Shown: positions 13,301 to 19,134, counted from the stretch's first letter. The stretch: 64,000 bases of DNA from Winslowiella toletana (GCF_032164335.1 NZ_CP134152.1:4216001-4280000), one strand, 5' to 3'. A program made the numbers and translations. Notes: generated by a model not told the origin, from the letters alone.

Positions 13301-13907
13301 GGATATTATCAAAGACAACATTCACGTTAGAACCACTATCGCCAACGCTGGCGAAAAAGTGGTTAGCATTATTGGCGGCGGCCGTAGTGGTCAAGTTCGC
13401 ATTTTTGATTGTAAAAGTAACCTGGTTATCAGCATCGCCACCGCGTACCGCAAAACGATAAGCTTGGTTATTACCGTTACTGATACCGTACTTAGCTGCC
13501 CCGCCGTCAAGGGTAATCGCCGTACGGGTACCAAAATCAAATTTAGTGGTATTATTATTTAATCCGGTACCGCCAGGAACATTACTGGCACCTGAATAGA
13601 GCGCTCCGTCACGGTAGTCTGCAAGGTTAATATCTGCTGTCAGGGTAATATCAGTACAGTCATTGTTGTTTAATGCGGCGCCTAACTCCTTTGCTGTACC
13701 GACTTCGCAGGCATCGGCGGCAAAAACAGGCTGGGCGGCGAATAATCCTACAAGCATAAATGCGTTTGCCAGCCTTTTCGCCGTTTTTCTTTGTGCGCGG
13801 CTACCTTGCCCCTGACTGGAAGATTTTTGTTTACCTTTAGCTAACTCGCTGGCGACAACCCATATACCCAGCAATGTATTCCAGATAACCTTGTAAACCT
13901 TGTTCAT
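1..13907 (-). CDS. Giant type V autotransporter adhesin (N-terminal part, runs off left edge)
   Basis: A single open frame runs leftward from an ATG at 13907 to the window edge, giving about 4,635 residues with the C-terminus outside. The first ~25 residues (starting MNKVYKVIWN, then ELAKG) are an extended signal peptide region (ESPR), followed by a hydrophobic signal sequence ending in AQPVFA near residue 63. ESPRs mark large type V-secreted proteins. The mature start carries a Cys pair about 15 residues apart, then beta-helix-like sequence rich in Gly/Asn/Thr/Ser with motifs such as GNTTINQGA, TLTLTNGG and GNGNLVVSGG, typical of autotransporter-associated beta-strand repeats. From about residue 1,200 to the edge it is built of ~590-residue tandem units. 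The outer-membrane beta-barrel expected at the C-terminus is not visible. Likely role: surface adhesion or aggregation. Forward-strand open frames in this stretch are shadows of the repeats. Confidence 0.9.
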   Translation of the reverse strand, partial: MNKVYKVIWNTLLGIWVVASELAKGKQKSSSQGQGSRAQRKTAKRLANAFMLVGLFAAQPVFAADACEVGTAKELGAALNNNDCTDITLTADINLADYRDGALYSGASNVPGGTGLNNNTTKFDFGTRTAITLDGGAAKYGISNGNNQAYRFAVRGGDADNQVTFTIKNANLTTTAAANNANHFFASVGDSGSNVNVVFDNIQGIPNSTLALMTYGSGANDGVAYRRTSTSYSTSSYGNTLNGYDANYKRGYTYNQNIYSKVTVGTFLGNNASNPFNSVTYKQWINGSKIDFTGTLDFYGTGANNAYSYVFWNNTNDLLQNQLTFKTGSDVSFNLDANTKLTTGDGNGQGYSYAFEDGSSFKLWSKQNVFGSVTGNNVGLEIGSYNKDTKEFGSGAKIIYAGVNGAQLAGDGITNLGGKNYRISNSLYTHSIINNGQYNAGDIIFNLAEGSQFNVTGIGINVLKSQYLNDDLDKATTNINNSGIYIRSATNIDAATGMNIVHDGNGEVVIKNTGALTTTTSGITISSASGNNMNVDMSKGATDSNSGVINATSGTGITAGSSATDKVVLNLTGGEINTSGTASAVTLSNPTNTATHTLNDLIVNLGGSGNMLAKADAVKVALSNVVLNINNRVGLNNLAGINFLSSEKGSNTINVGGTGTGIETTNTAISNLNSEALQINVNGAGVGVATTGGGVDLTDPGLNITVNSPDGTALTIADGGSNTTTIGSNVALNATGATAIKFSGDAAKTFVNQGTVKGTVDFTGDMAHTLTNNGILDGALTAGNGNNSLVLGEGSQSLGTLTFGNGNNNVTINNGALVKSISTGSGNDTFTLNDLTGSNTYLGTIDAGTGTNTLNMNRSQSALQTDTALRGFTNINLSENTDLTLTSQNNITGGTVLLDNSSKLQFGNGYNGNFSATLGHVSDGDGSIIVNNGAAVTLANSGINAFTGGWSVNNGASLTATRGDQIANSSGFALSGVLNLNGLTSLNNALTGAGTLNINAVNQAFNFGSTTGNAFTGNVSLKDTALALSGTNTAALQRATLTSGSGSVVTVGASDQTIGNMTLNGGTTAFDTGNINTSTLSVAQQSAVQVNADGILEGNLLDQDESSTRKIINSTNTLTAGQLALLTLQNAQGDALGNGTQLAISQNGDEVANGTYNYALSGSGGGLTVTAQLIKLALAANRTLVLDTENAAKQFGAQITGSGNLELNAGTGALTLSSQTNNYTGNTAINSGTVVAGENNALGATTGLGTKSGATFNLNGKSQTIDGALANAGQIIVGNSGSLTSGILSNTGVVNIGGGMLTLNNGGSSSAAGGLTGNGNLVVSGGELAVSEANAGLAGNTTINQDAAVTLTDTGTLGSTAVGIASGGTLNLNADQTLANVLSGGGAINTGGKVILSADNTFSGTHTIGKGAELTISKSANLGSEAATVNLSDADSQFVLNGLSGAIRNVLSGTVGSTVALNNAGNATLAGNNVNFRGIYAVNENSTLTIGEANNLGASNASVLLGGTGNALNLARYGGVFNHKVNGTGTLSLTDTSNVTLNNADLLAAGVGINIGDDSELSLVNLNTFNQALSGDGVLNINNNKQSFNFGVDTGSTYAGTVNLTNVLFGLSGNNATALTDSTLNVGDGSTLSVGAGTQTIGNMTLASGTTVFSSGNIATDNLDITDNSVIQVTPGEVMPGNLLDQDEEISRKLINSSNSLSSQELARLTLQNAQGEALGNGALIAITQNDDTVAQGTYNYDLSGIGGGLSVTAQLVKLALATGKTLALDTAGATSKNFSALITGAGNLALNAGSDMLTLNNAGNDYTGSTTINSGTVVAGSNNALGKTSLLSTLAGTAFNLNGKSQTLGGLSNAGQITTGQNGALTSGALANTGTVNIAGGTLTLTNGGSSSAAGGLTGNGNLVVSGGELAVSKANVGLAGNTTINQGAAVTLTDTGTLGSAAVGIASGGTLNLNADQTLANVLSGGGNINTGANVTLSADNTFSGSHSVGADGALTISKAGNLGSEAATVSLSSAGSQLVLNALSGAVNNALSGVAGSTVSLAGGSEAALGGNNSNFLGTYSVGGDSTLSVGSASNLGAGSASVLLGGAGNTLNLAGYSGAFGNQVGGAGLLSLSDSADVTLNSSGNLSSDIGVNIAGGSALTLAGLNAFNQALTGSGALNVNAATGNPAFNFGDNTGNNFAGQVNLSNAQFMLSGNNTASLKSATLDVGGGASVIVGAGAQAVGNLTLDGGTTQFTDGSSITSGTLAVVQDSTIRVTPDDVTTGNLLDQDDGTQRRLIGSSNTLSAEDLAKLTLQDAQGQAIKTGVEVAIDQGDGTAATGTYNYDLSGIGGGLSVTAQLVKLALATGKTLALDTAGATSKNFSALITGAGNLALNAGSDMLTLNNAGNDYTGSTTINSGTVVAGSNNALGNTSLLSTLAGTAFNLNGKSQTLGGLSNAGQLTTGQNGALTSGALANTGTVNIAGGTLTLTNGGSSSAAGGLTGNGSLVVSGGELVVSKANAGLAGNTTINQGAAVTLTDTGTLGSAAVGVASGGTLNLNADQTLANVLSGGGNINTGANVTLSADNTFSGSHSVGADGALTISKAGNLGSDAATVSLSSAGSQLVLNALSGAINNALSGVAGSTVSLTGGSEAALGGNNSNFLGTYSVGGDSTLSVGSANNLGADAGVLLGGAGNTLNLAGYRGAFGNQVGGTGLLSLSDSADVTLNSTGNLASDIGIDIAGGSALTLAGLNAFNQALTGGGALNINGSTGFTFGSNTGDAFAGRVNLSNSQFGLTGNNTASLKSATLDVGGGASVIVGAGAQAVGNLTLDGGTTQFTDGSSITSGTLAVAQDSTIRVTPDDVTTGNLLDQDDGTQRRLIGSSNTLSAEDLAKLTLQDAQGQAIKTGVEVAIDQGDGTAATGTYNYDLSGIGGGLSVTAQLVKLALATGKTLALDTAGATSKNFSALITGAGNLALNAGSDTLTLNNAGNDYTGSTTINSGTVVAGSNNALGKTSLLSTLAGTAFNLNGNTQTLGGLSNAGQITTGQNGALTSGALANTGTVNIAGGTLTLTNGGSSSAAGGLTGNGNLVVSGGELAVSKANAGLAGNTAIGSGGTITLSDSGTLGSAAVGVASGGTLNLNADQTLANVLSGAGAINTGGKVTLSADNTFSGSHSVGADGALTISKAGNLGSEAATVSLSSAGSQLVLNALSGAVNNALSGVAGSTVSLTGGSEAALGGNNSNFLGTYSVGGDSTLSVGSANNLGAGSASVLLGGAGNTLNLAGYSGAFGNQVGGTGLLSLSDSADVTLNSTGNLASDIGIDIAGGSALTLAGLTDFNQLLSGSGAFIVDGNDQSFNFGAGTGSAFSGNIMLNDVTFDIANNSGVLGNATLTLNTGSLSDVGESDTTVGNLNLNGGELAFSVVGPQSAADGTIKTDNLALNSGTIAVNGGNSWENYGPDDLKLMPILAQDYGNVLMTLVDADTLTGKLKDIALKINDVLVVTHDQRISETITQDGETAATAYYNFGLSDSSVADDPGLYVKFSMVGLDLISDGDKGLLIKVEDNRSDLQELRSLLSGSGGLVIEGGDYGLTISNSDNSYSGTTILKNGQLILGDNNVLGNTSQLEVYQGASTLLNGHSQTVETLANSGTVDITDGTLTLTNGGSSSAAGGLTGNGNLVVSGGELAVSKANAGLAGNTTINQGAAVTLTDTGTLGSAAVGIASGGTLNLNADQTLANVLSGGGNINTGANVTLSADNTFSGLHNVGADGALTISKAGNLGSDAATVSLSSAGSQLVLNALSGAINNALSGVAGSTVSLTGGSEAALGGNNSNFLGTYSVGGDSTLSVGSASNLGAGSASVLLNGAGNTLNLAGYSGAFGNQVGGTGLLSLSDSADVTLNSTGNLASDIGVDIADGSALTLAGLNVFNQALTGSGALNVNAATGNQAFNFGDNTGNNFAGQVNLSNAQFMLSGNNTLALTDANLNVGGGTTVSVDVDPQAIGGLTLGGGTTRFTSDGYIESGSLDVTDSSIIQVQNNLSLGDNLLEQSNGESRVLVNSKALSAEELAKLSLQDLDGNSLTNNTEVGVIQSGATVAEGFYNFALSADSGISVVARLVKLALLADKTLELNTANTSEAAKTFTAQITGNGNLALNANSESLRLSNTENDYTGSTLIKSGTLVAGSNNALGNTSQLSALANTLFDLNGKSQSLGALINAGTIKVGADGALTINKDDTTGKTGEFNNTGVVDIGDGTLTLTNGGSSSAAGGLTGNGNLVVSGGELAVSKANAGLAGNTTINQGAAVTLTDTGTLGSAAVGIASGGTLNLNADQTLANVLSGGGNINTGANVTLSADNTFSGLHNVGADGALTISKAGNLGSDAATVSLSSAGSQLVLNALSGAINNALSGVAGSTVSLTGGSEAALGGNNSNFLGTYSVGGDSTLSVGSASNLGAGSASVLLNGAGNTLNLAGYSGAFGNQVGGTGLLSLSDSADVTLNSTGNLASDIGVDIADGSALTLAGLNVFNQALTGSGALNVNAATGNQAFNFGDNTGNNFAGQVNLSNAQFMLSGNNTLALTDANLNVGGGTTVSVDVDPQAIGGLTLGGGTTRFTSDGYIESGSLDVTDSSIIQVQNNLSLGDNLLEQSNGESRVLVNSK

Positions 13908-14015
13908 AACGCCCCGCACAATTTACAGAATAAAATTTTCTGTCATAAATTGTAGTCGTTTTATTTACAAAAATAGGAATATTCTTATAAAAAATTAAAG
14001 ATGTTTAAAATCCAT

Positions 14016-14027
14016 TGATAATTATCA
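14016..14027. promoter_or_regulatory. Candidate Fur-type operator upstream of the autotransporter
   Basis: The 12-bp perfect palindrome TGATAATTATCA lies about 110 bp upstream of the autotransporter start in an AT-rich leader. It resembles the core of an enterobacterial Fur box. No strong sigma-70 promoter could be assigned around it, so the regulatory role is a guess. Confidence 0.3.
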
Positions 14028-14444
14028 TTACAAAAAAATGGCCTGTGATGTTGCCACGCAGCATATGAATGTTAATTCTTACGTAAATCAGCCCCAAGGG
14101 TGGCAAGAACGCGGCCGCGCCGCTATCTCGGGCAGCACGGTTTGCGAGGTGAAGCGATTAGCAGGGAGATCTGGCGCATCGTTGCAGGATCTGAGCGACG
14201 GAATAAGACGCTGAAGGAAGGGATTTACTACAGGGAGCCCGCGGATTATATGCCGATGATGCGCCGTATTTTTAGCGGAAAGCGTACCCGCCATATGCTT
14301 ATATTTGATGAAGTGCCAGAGCGGTTTGGCGAAAAGAGAATGAACCAGGATAAACCATGACCCAGTGGCTGCGCAGGTAACCGATGAGATGGTTTCGCTG
14401 CTGAAGCTTACAGAGCAATACCTGTCCACTAAGGACAACAAGCA

Positions 14445-14804
14445 ATGATGCCGGCAGTACCAGACCAGGGCGTTTCGTTTTCCGCCGCGCAGCGGCCGGT
14501 GGCCATCGATTATCCTGCCGCGCTGGCCCTGCGTCAGATGCCCCTCGTTCAGGACGAACTGCCGAAATACCTGTTGGCACCAGAAGTGAGCGCCCTGCTC
14601 CATTACGTACCCGATCTGCACCGCAAGATGCTGCTGGCAACACTCTGGAACACGGGCGCGCGTATTAATGAGGCCCTTGCGCTGACCCGGAGTGATTTCC
14701 CCCTGGCGCCGCAACACCCCGTTCTCCAGCGTGGCTCGCATCCAGAATCGATGGGGATTACCGTGAAAAACGCCGGTAGCCTAGTCCGACCGCTTATCGG
14801 TTAA
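14445..14804 (+). pseudogene. Truncated, frameshifted F-plasmid-type resolvase (tyrosine recombinase)
   Basis: The first ~88 residues read as the N-terminal part of the tyrosine recombinase called ResD or D protein on IncF-type plasmids, including the core PDLHRKMLLATLWNTGARIN and the EALALTR that follows. After LAPQ the similarity leaves this frame and appears to continue briefly one frame over (PFSSVARIQNRW), then hits stops. The catalytic Arg-His-Tyr region is absent, so it cannot be active. Its start overlaps the stop of an upstream open stretch (ending LTEQYLSTKDNKQ, stop at 14446-14448), which may be the tail of another decayed gene. The family call comes from remembered sequence, not a search. 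The rest of 13,908-14,444 holds only short frames with no recognisable product. Confidence 0.65.
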
Positions 14805-14945
14805 TACGCTGCTCATCAGGCAGAGAGCATCGGTGTACTCGATACCGGCTTTGCACCAATGTTCGGTATCCTGTTCAATCATCAACCCGGCCTGATCGGC
14901 ATATCGTTTCCTTTTTTCAAATGATGCCACGCGCTGACGCCTCAG
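14781..14945 (-). other. Short coding-like remnant, unidentified
   Basis: This frame reads as ordinary protein (containing RKRYADQAGLMIEQD and HWCKAGIEYTDAL) and ends at a TAG at 14781-14783. It has no clear start of its own and abuts the end of the MFS gene. It may be the tail of a gene replaced by the neighbouring operon. I do not recognise it. Confidence 0.3.
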
Positions 14946-14949
14946 GCTG

Positions 14950-16095
14950 CTATCTCTGGCGCATAATATTGCTGCACAGCGGCAGGCAGAGGGACATTAT
15001 CGTGACCAGCATGAATGCCCAGGCGAGGCTGTAAAGATGAGCCACGGCACCAATCAGCGCTGGTCCCAGCAGAATGCCGGAGTAGCCAATGCTGGAGATC
15101 GCTGCAACGGCCAACGCGCCGTGCATCACTTGCTGCCGGCCCGCCGCGGTAAAGAGAATGGGTACCAGATTGGATAATCCACAACCGATCAGGAAAAAAC
15201 CAGCCAGCATAATCATCAGGTGTCCGCCGACGATGACGCAGCCATAGCCCAGTGTAGCGATTAGTGAGCTGAAGAGAAAAATCCGAAAGCGGCCAAAGGC
15301 CTTGATCAAGCGGTCTCCGGACAGTCGGCCTGCCGTCATGGCGCAGGCAAAAAGAATATAGCCAATACCCGCATGTTGGGCGTTGACGTGATTTTCGCTG
15401 GTCAGCAGAATACCGCTCCAGTCCAACATCGCTCCCTCCATAATGTAGGCAATGAAGCACAGGAAACCGAGGAGAATAACAATCCCTTTTGGTAACGCAA
15501 ACAGCGGAGCGTCGGTGGATTCCGGTTCCCGAAGCAGACGGCCGGCGGTGCGTAGCAGCAGCAACAGGACGCCTGCGATCAGCAGACTTACCGTGAGCAG
15601 CGGCGTAAAACCATAGCTCAATAGCAGGCTGGCAATGCCAGAGCCGGCGATACCGCCGATGCTGAATAAGGCGTGGAAGCCAGACATGATAGGGCGCCCA
15701 GCCAGTTTTTCAACCCGCACGGCATGAATGTTGACTACCACGTCCATAGCGCCGATACCGGCACCAAAAATAAACAGGGACGTGCCCAGCGAGGAGGGCT
15801 CGTCAGTGAGCACCAGCGCCGGAAGTGTGGCCAGCACCAGCCCCGTAGCGGCAGTGAAAACCAGGCGGCAGCCAAAACGTGCTGCCAGCATGCCAGATAA
15901 AGGCATCATCAGCAGGGAACCGAGGCCAAAAGCCAGTAGCACCAGGCCCATTGTGCCATTGTCTGCCATCATTCGGTCTCTGGCCAACGGAATTAAAGGG
16001 GCCCAGGCGGCCAGTGTAAAGCCGGCGATAAAAAAAGCCCTTCGCGTTGCCCCGATGGCGTTTGTAAGTGAATAGGATGTTGCATCTTTCATCAT
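14950..16095 (-). CDS. MFS transporter, YbjJ-like (probable exporter of the operon product)
   Basis: A 381-residue major facilitator with about 12 hydrophobic segments and the loop motif GMLAARFGCRLV after the second helix. Overall it resembles the YbjJ/Fucose-permease-like branch of MFS. It is the last gene of a four-gene leftward operon behind a HAD phosphatase, a zinc dehydrogenase and a class III aminotransferase, so export (or self-protection) of a small polar product is the natural guess. There are two consecutive ATGs at the start and no good ribosome-binding site. It is separated from the phosphatase by 62 bp holding a strong hairpin, so its expression may be set separately. Substrate cannot be told from sequence. 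Confidence 0.8.
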   Translation of the reverse strand: MMKDATSYSLTNAIGATRRAFFIAGFTLAAWAPLIPLARDRMMADNGTMGLVLLAFGLGSLLMMPLSGMLAARFGCRLVFTAATGLVLATLPALVLTDEPSSLGTSLFIFGAGIGAMDVVVNIHAVRVEKLAGRPIMSGFHALFSIGGIAGSGIASLLLSYGFTPLLTVSLLIAGVLLLLLRTAGRLLREPESTDAPLFALPKGIVILLGFLCFIAYIMEGAMLDWSGILLTSENHVNAQHAGIGYILFACAMTAGRLSGDRLIKAFGRFRIFLFSSLIATLGYGCVIVGGHLMIMLAGFFLIGCGLSNLVPILFTAAGRQQVMHGALAVAAISSIGYSGILLGPALIGAVAHLYSLAWAFMLVTIMSLCLPLCSNIMRQR

Positions 16096-16122
16096 GATAG
16101 GTACGCGCTCTGCAAACGAAAG

Positions 16123-16147
16123 TATCCGGCGCTAAGCGCGCCGGATA
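16123..16147. repeat. REP-like hairpin between phosphatase and transporter
   Basis: Perfect 10-bp arms TATCCGGCGC and GCGCCGGATA around a 5-base loop. The GCCGGATA core recalls enterobacterial REP elements. Inside an operon such hairpins commonly protect upstream mRNA or dampen downstream expression. No U-tract follows, so it is not a classical terminator. Confidence 0.7.
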
Positions 16148-16157
16148 GTGATGAGCA

Positions 16158-16796
16158 TCAGGCGGAGACCGCCTGTATTGCCCTTAAGGGTGCGATATCA
16201 TTCAGCGTTTCGATCACTGCGTGTGCCTGATGATAGCGCTCGCTCCCGGACAGTGCGTGCGGCCAGGCATAGACTTGCGTGATGCCGGCTGCTGTGGCGG
16301 ACTGAATTCCTAAGTCAGTATCCTCAACCACTATTGTCTGTGCGGCGGCGACATCAAGGTGCGCCAGCATGGCCAGATAGGGATCGGGCCATGGTTTGGT
16401 GCGAGTGATATCGTCGCCGGCAACCAGCGGTGGTTCCTGTGGCAGCGCCAGTGTGGCCAGGTTAGCCAGACAAATATCCCGCGGCGCGGTAGAGACAAAG
16501 CCGAACGGAATACCTCGTTCGCTCAGTCCATGAACGAGACCGCGAATCCCCGGTCGCAGATAGCGAGGCCCCAGCGAGGCCTGATATGCCGCGACAATAC
16601 GGCGTGTCAGATTGCCATGCTGTGCGGCATCAATTCCGATCTTCAATAGCGTCTCTTCCAGACTGAGGCCGATCAGCTGCTCAGCCGTCACCCCGCGAGT
16701 GTGCTCAGGAAGCAGCCCGGAGAGGACGTCAAAGTGCAGCTGTTCGCTGTCGACCACTACGCCGTCGATATCGAAAATAACACTCAGTGTGCTCAT
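16158..16796 (-). CDS. HAD-superfamily phosphatase (subfamily IA)
   Basis: A 212-residue HAD hydrolase. Motif I is FDIDGVVVD at residues 8-16 (Asp9 nucleophile, Asp11 acid/base), there is a helical cap, motif II is around FVSTAPRD, and motif IV is VVEDTDLGIQSA. This matches beta-phosphoglucomutase/sugar-phosphatase-type HADs, which act on small phosphorylated metabolites in the cytoplasm. Its ATG overlaps the stop of the preceding dehydrogenase (ATGA), so the two are translationally coupled. Beside an aminotransferase and a sugar-alcohol-type dehydrogenase, a role in removing phosphate from an amino-sugar alcohol phosphate is plausible but inferred. Confidence 0.88.
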   Translation of the reverse strand: MSTLSVIFDIDGVVVDSEQLHFDVLSGLLPEHTRGVTAEQLIGLSLEETLLKIGIDAAQHGNLTRRIVAAYQASLGPRYLRPGIRGLVHGLSERGIPFGFVSTAPRDICLANLATLALPQEPPLVAGDDITRTKPWPDPYLAMLAHLDVAAAQTIVVEDTDLGIQSATAAGITQVYAWPHALSGSERYHQAHAVIETLNDIAPLRAIQAVSA

Positions 16797-17866
16797 ACCT
16801 GTTCCTCCCTTGCCTGGGAACGAATGCGCAGCATCACTTTGCAGCCCGGTTCGGTAATCGGTCGCGGCGTTTTTCCGTCTATGTCGCAGCCGACGGTGGC
16901 AAAAGCCTGACGATAGTCATCAAAAGTAAAGTGGTGGCTGACCAGTCTCTCAGCCGGGATTTTTCCGTCGCGGATTAACGCATAGGCTCGTTCAAAACTG
17001 TTATTCAGAGAGTCGATCGATCCGATTATCGAGAGGCTTTTATCGGCGATTTTCAGCACGTCCAGGTTTGCCGTTGCGTCTTTCAGCGCAACATTCAGCA
17101 GTTTTCCTCCCGGAGCCAGTCGGGCAAAAACGGTTTCAGCGAGATAACCCGTGGTGTCGACGCAGAGATCCAACAGCGCGTCGTTGCCATATTCGCAGGC
17201 CATTGCTTCGGCAAAGTCCGTGTACAGGCGGCATCCATCTGGTAAAACACCGCGAGCAAACGCGAGGCGATGGGGGTTTTTTTCCACCATAAAAGCTGTG
17301 ATGCCGCGCAAGTACAGACTCCACAGATACAGCAGCCCCATTGGGCCGGCACCGATGACGGCAGCGCGCAGGGCGCTGTGCGTGATATTCAATTTATCCA
17401 CGCCGGTCAGGGTACAGCTCAGAGGTTCGGTCAGGGCGCCCGCTTCAAAGCTGACGTTATCATCCAGCGCCAGCAAGGCACTCTCTTTGGTGCGATACTG
17501 GTCGGCAAACGTACCATCGTAAGACACACCGGCTTCTGTGCCGTGTTTTTGCTCACAGTGATTCATATTGCCAATCTGGCACATGCGGCAGGTACCGCAG
17601 GAGTAAGTCGGATTGATCACCACCCGATCACCCGGTTTGAAACGGCTGACATCGGATCCGATCGCCAGGACCGTGCCGGTTGATTCGTGCCCCAATGTGG
17701 TACCGGGCACGGCAACCGGGTAGTCGCCGGTGATGATACCAACGTCGGTACCGCATATACCGCAGACTTCAATCGCGACGATGACGTCATCAGCATCAAT
17801 GCATGAAAGCGAGGGCACTTCAACGGGAGTAATATCCCATACGGCGTTAAATTTCAGGGCTTTCAT
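16793..17866 (-). CDS. Zinc-dependent medium-chain dehydrogenase (sorbitol/threonine dehydrogenase type)
   Basis: About 357 residues. Catalytic zinc motif CGICGTD (Cys at ~35), GHE at ~59-61, and the structural-zinc cluster CGTCRMCQIGNMNHC (Cys at ~90, 93, 96 and 104). The NAD(P) Rossmann motif is GAGPMG near residue 170. The family oxidises secondary or primary alcohols of polyols and amino alcohols. The ATG at 17866 is preferred over a TTG one codon earlier because it is preceded by AGGAGG and forms a TGATG overlap with the aminotransferase stop. Order and coupling (aminotransferase-dehydrogenase-phosphatase) point to one pathway. GutB1 of the Bacillus azasugar cluster is of this family and oxidises C6 of 2-amino-2-deoxymannitol. 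Confidence 0.9.
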   Translation of the reverse strand: MKALKFNAVWDITPVEVPSLSCIDADDVIVAIEVCGICGTDVGIITGDYPVAVPGTTLGHESTGTVLAIGSDVSRFKPGDRVVINPTYSCGTCRMCQIGNMNHCEQKHGTEAGVSYDGTFADQYRTKESALLALDDNVSFEAGALTEPLSCTLTGVDKLNITHSALRAAVIGAGPMGLLYLWSLYLRGITAFMVEKNPHRLAFARGVLPDGCRLYTDFAEAMACEYGNDALLDLCVDTTGYLAETVFARLAPGGKLLNVALKDATANLDVLKIADKSLSIIGSIDSLNNSFERAYALIRDGKIPAERLVSHHFTFDDYRQAFATVGCDIDGKTPRPITEPGCKVMLRIRSQAREEQV

Positions 17867-19134
17867 CAAATGGCCTCCTGCATAGCACGATCCGCGCTTT
17901 CCAACGCGGTGAAAGCGAGGTCCAGTTTTTGAATAATTTCGTCGAGGTGACGGCGTTCGCAGACAAGCGGCGGGCGAATCTTAATTGCGCTGCCTTTACC
18001 GTAGCGCGATCCCCGAATGATCAATCCCTGGCTTGCAGCCAGCTCAATCGCCTGTGCGGCGATTTCCGGGCTGGGAGTATCAAAACCAAACATGTATCCC
18101 AATCCCCGGACGCGGCTGATTAACGGATGCTTTTTCTGCAAACCCAGCAGAGCATTGCGCAGATATGCTTCGTGACGCTGCACATTGTCTAACAGCTGTT
18201 CGTCTTCAATGATCGCAATGGTTTCATGCAGCGCCGTCAGCGACAGCGGGTTAGCACCGGAGGTATTAGAGTGCTCATAAGCGGCCAGGACGTCGAGCTT
18301 CTCTTTCATCAGGATGCCTCCCGTCGGAATACCGATTCCGCCGGCGCCCTTGGCAAAGACAATTATGTCGGGCTGAAGAGCGTTGGCGTAGCCTGTACTG
18401 GCAAAGAATGTTCCCGTGCGACCAAATCCGGTCTGAACTTCATCTGCAATCAGGACAATGTCATGTCGGGTACAAAACTCGCGGATCTGGCGATAGAACG
18501 TTACCGGCAGGACGATATTACCGCCATTACCCAGCACGGGCTCCATGATCAGACATGCCACTTTCCCACTCGAGCCGTAACAGAAAGAATCCTCAAGCTC
18601 AGTAATAAATTCTGCACTCGCGCTTTCGGCATCGGCCGCGTCGGCCAGCACGCTATCAGGCGTAGGGATTTTAAATGACCCTTCGATATGGTTAGCAAAA
18701 TGTGCCAGGCGGAAAGCATTTCCAGAGATGCTTGCCGTAGCCAGCGACTGGCCGTGATGTGAGGCGAATAGTGAGATTACGCCTGAGCGGCCGGTATATT
18801 TTTGTGCCATGCGGATTGCTCCTTCTACCGCCCCCGAGCCCGAAACATCCCTCAGCCAAATACGATTAATTCCGACTGGTAAATAGGGTTTTAATTGCGC
18901 CAGAATATTTTCTGCCATCGGCTTGGTATAGGCTGAGCTTAAATGCGCACAGCGTTCTATTTGCTCTTTGAGCTTATTTGTCAAGCGCGGATGTGTATAT
19001 CCAAAAGGCAGATTGAACGTCCCTGAAGCTGCATCAATTAAAATGACTTCGCCATCACGCAAATATGGCCCATCTCCCTTAAAACGGCCGATCATTGCAT
19101 CGAAGTTATCACGATTATTTTTCATATTAACCAT
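17866..19134 (-). CDS. Class III (PLP) aminotransferase, GabT1-like by context
   Basis: 422 residues of fold type I, class III. The PLP-ring Asp is in IADEVQTGFGR (Asp231), the Schiff-base Lys in FAKGAGG (Lys262), and there is an SGTFNLPFGYTHP substrate-side motif near residue 40 and SHHGQ near 125. The family moves amino groups to ketones or aldehydes such as omega-amino acids, ornithine and, in some cases, keto sugars. It is the first gene of the operon; the 690 bp upstream hold no gene in this direction. An ATG at 19125 is an alternative start with a slightly better-placed purine-rich leader. Substrate cannot be deduced, but the neighbouring dehydrogenase and phosphatase argue for a sugar-phosphate acceptor rather than amino acid catabolism. 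Confidence 0.88.
   Translation of the reverse strand: MVNMKNNRDNFDAMIGRFKGDGPYLRDGEVILIDAASGTFNLPFGYTHPRLTNKLKEQIERCAHLSSAYTKPMAENILAQLKPYLPVGINRIWLRDVSGSGAVEGAIRMAQKYTGRSGVISLFASHHGQSLATASISGNAFRLAHFANHIEGSFKIPTPDSVLADAADAESASAEFITELEDSFCYGSSGKVACLIMEPVLGNGGNIVLPVTFYRQIREFCTRHDIVLIADEVQTGFGRTGTFFASTGYANALQPDIIVFAKGAGGIGIPTGGILMKEKLDVLAAYEHSNTSGANPLSLTALHETIAIIEDEQLLDNVQRHEAYLRNALLGLQKKHPLISRVRGLGYMFGFDTPSPEIAAQAIELAASQGLIIRGSRYGKGSAIKIRPPLVCERRHLDEIIQKLDLAFTALESADRAMQEAI

Noticed and set aside
14088-14741. Leftward frames of 217 and 114 codons over the resolvase remnant
   Set aside because: No family resemblance, no ribosome-binding site, and they are antisense to the recognisable resolvase fragment.
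16612-17683. Forward frames opposite the phosphatase and dehydrogenase genes
   Set aside because: The leftward genes have clear catalytic motifs and overlapping starts and stops; the forward frames have none.
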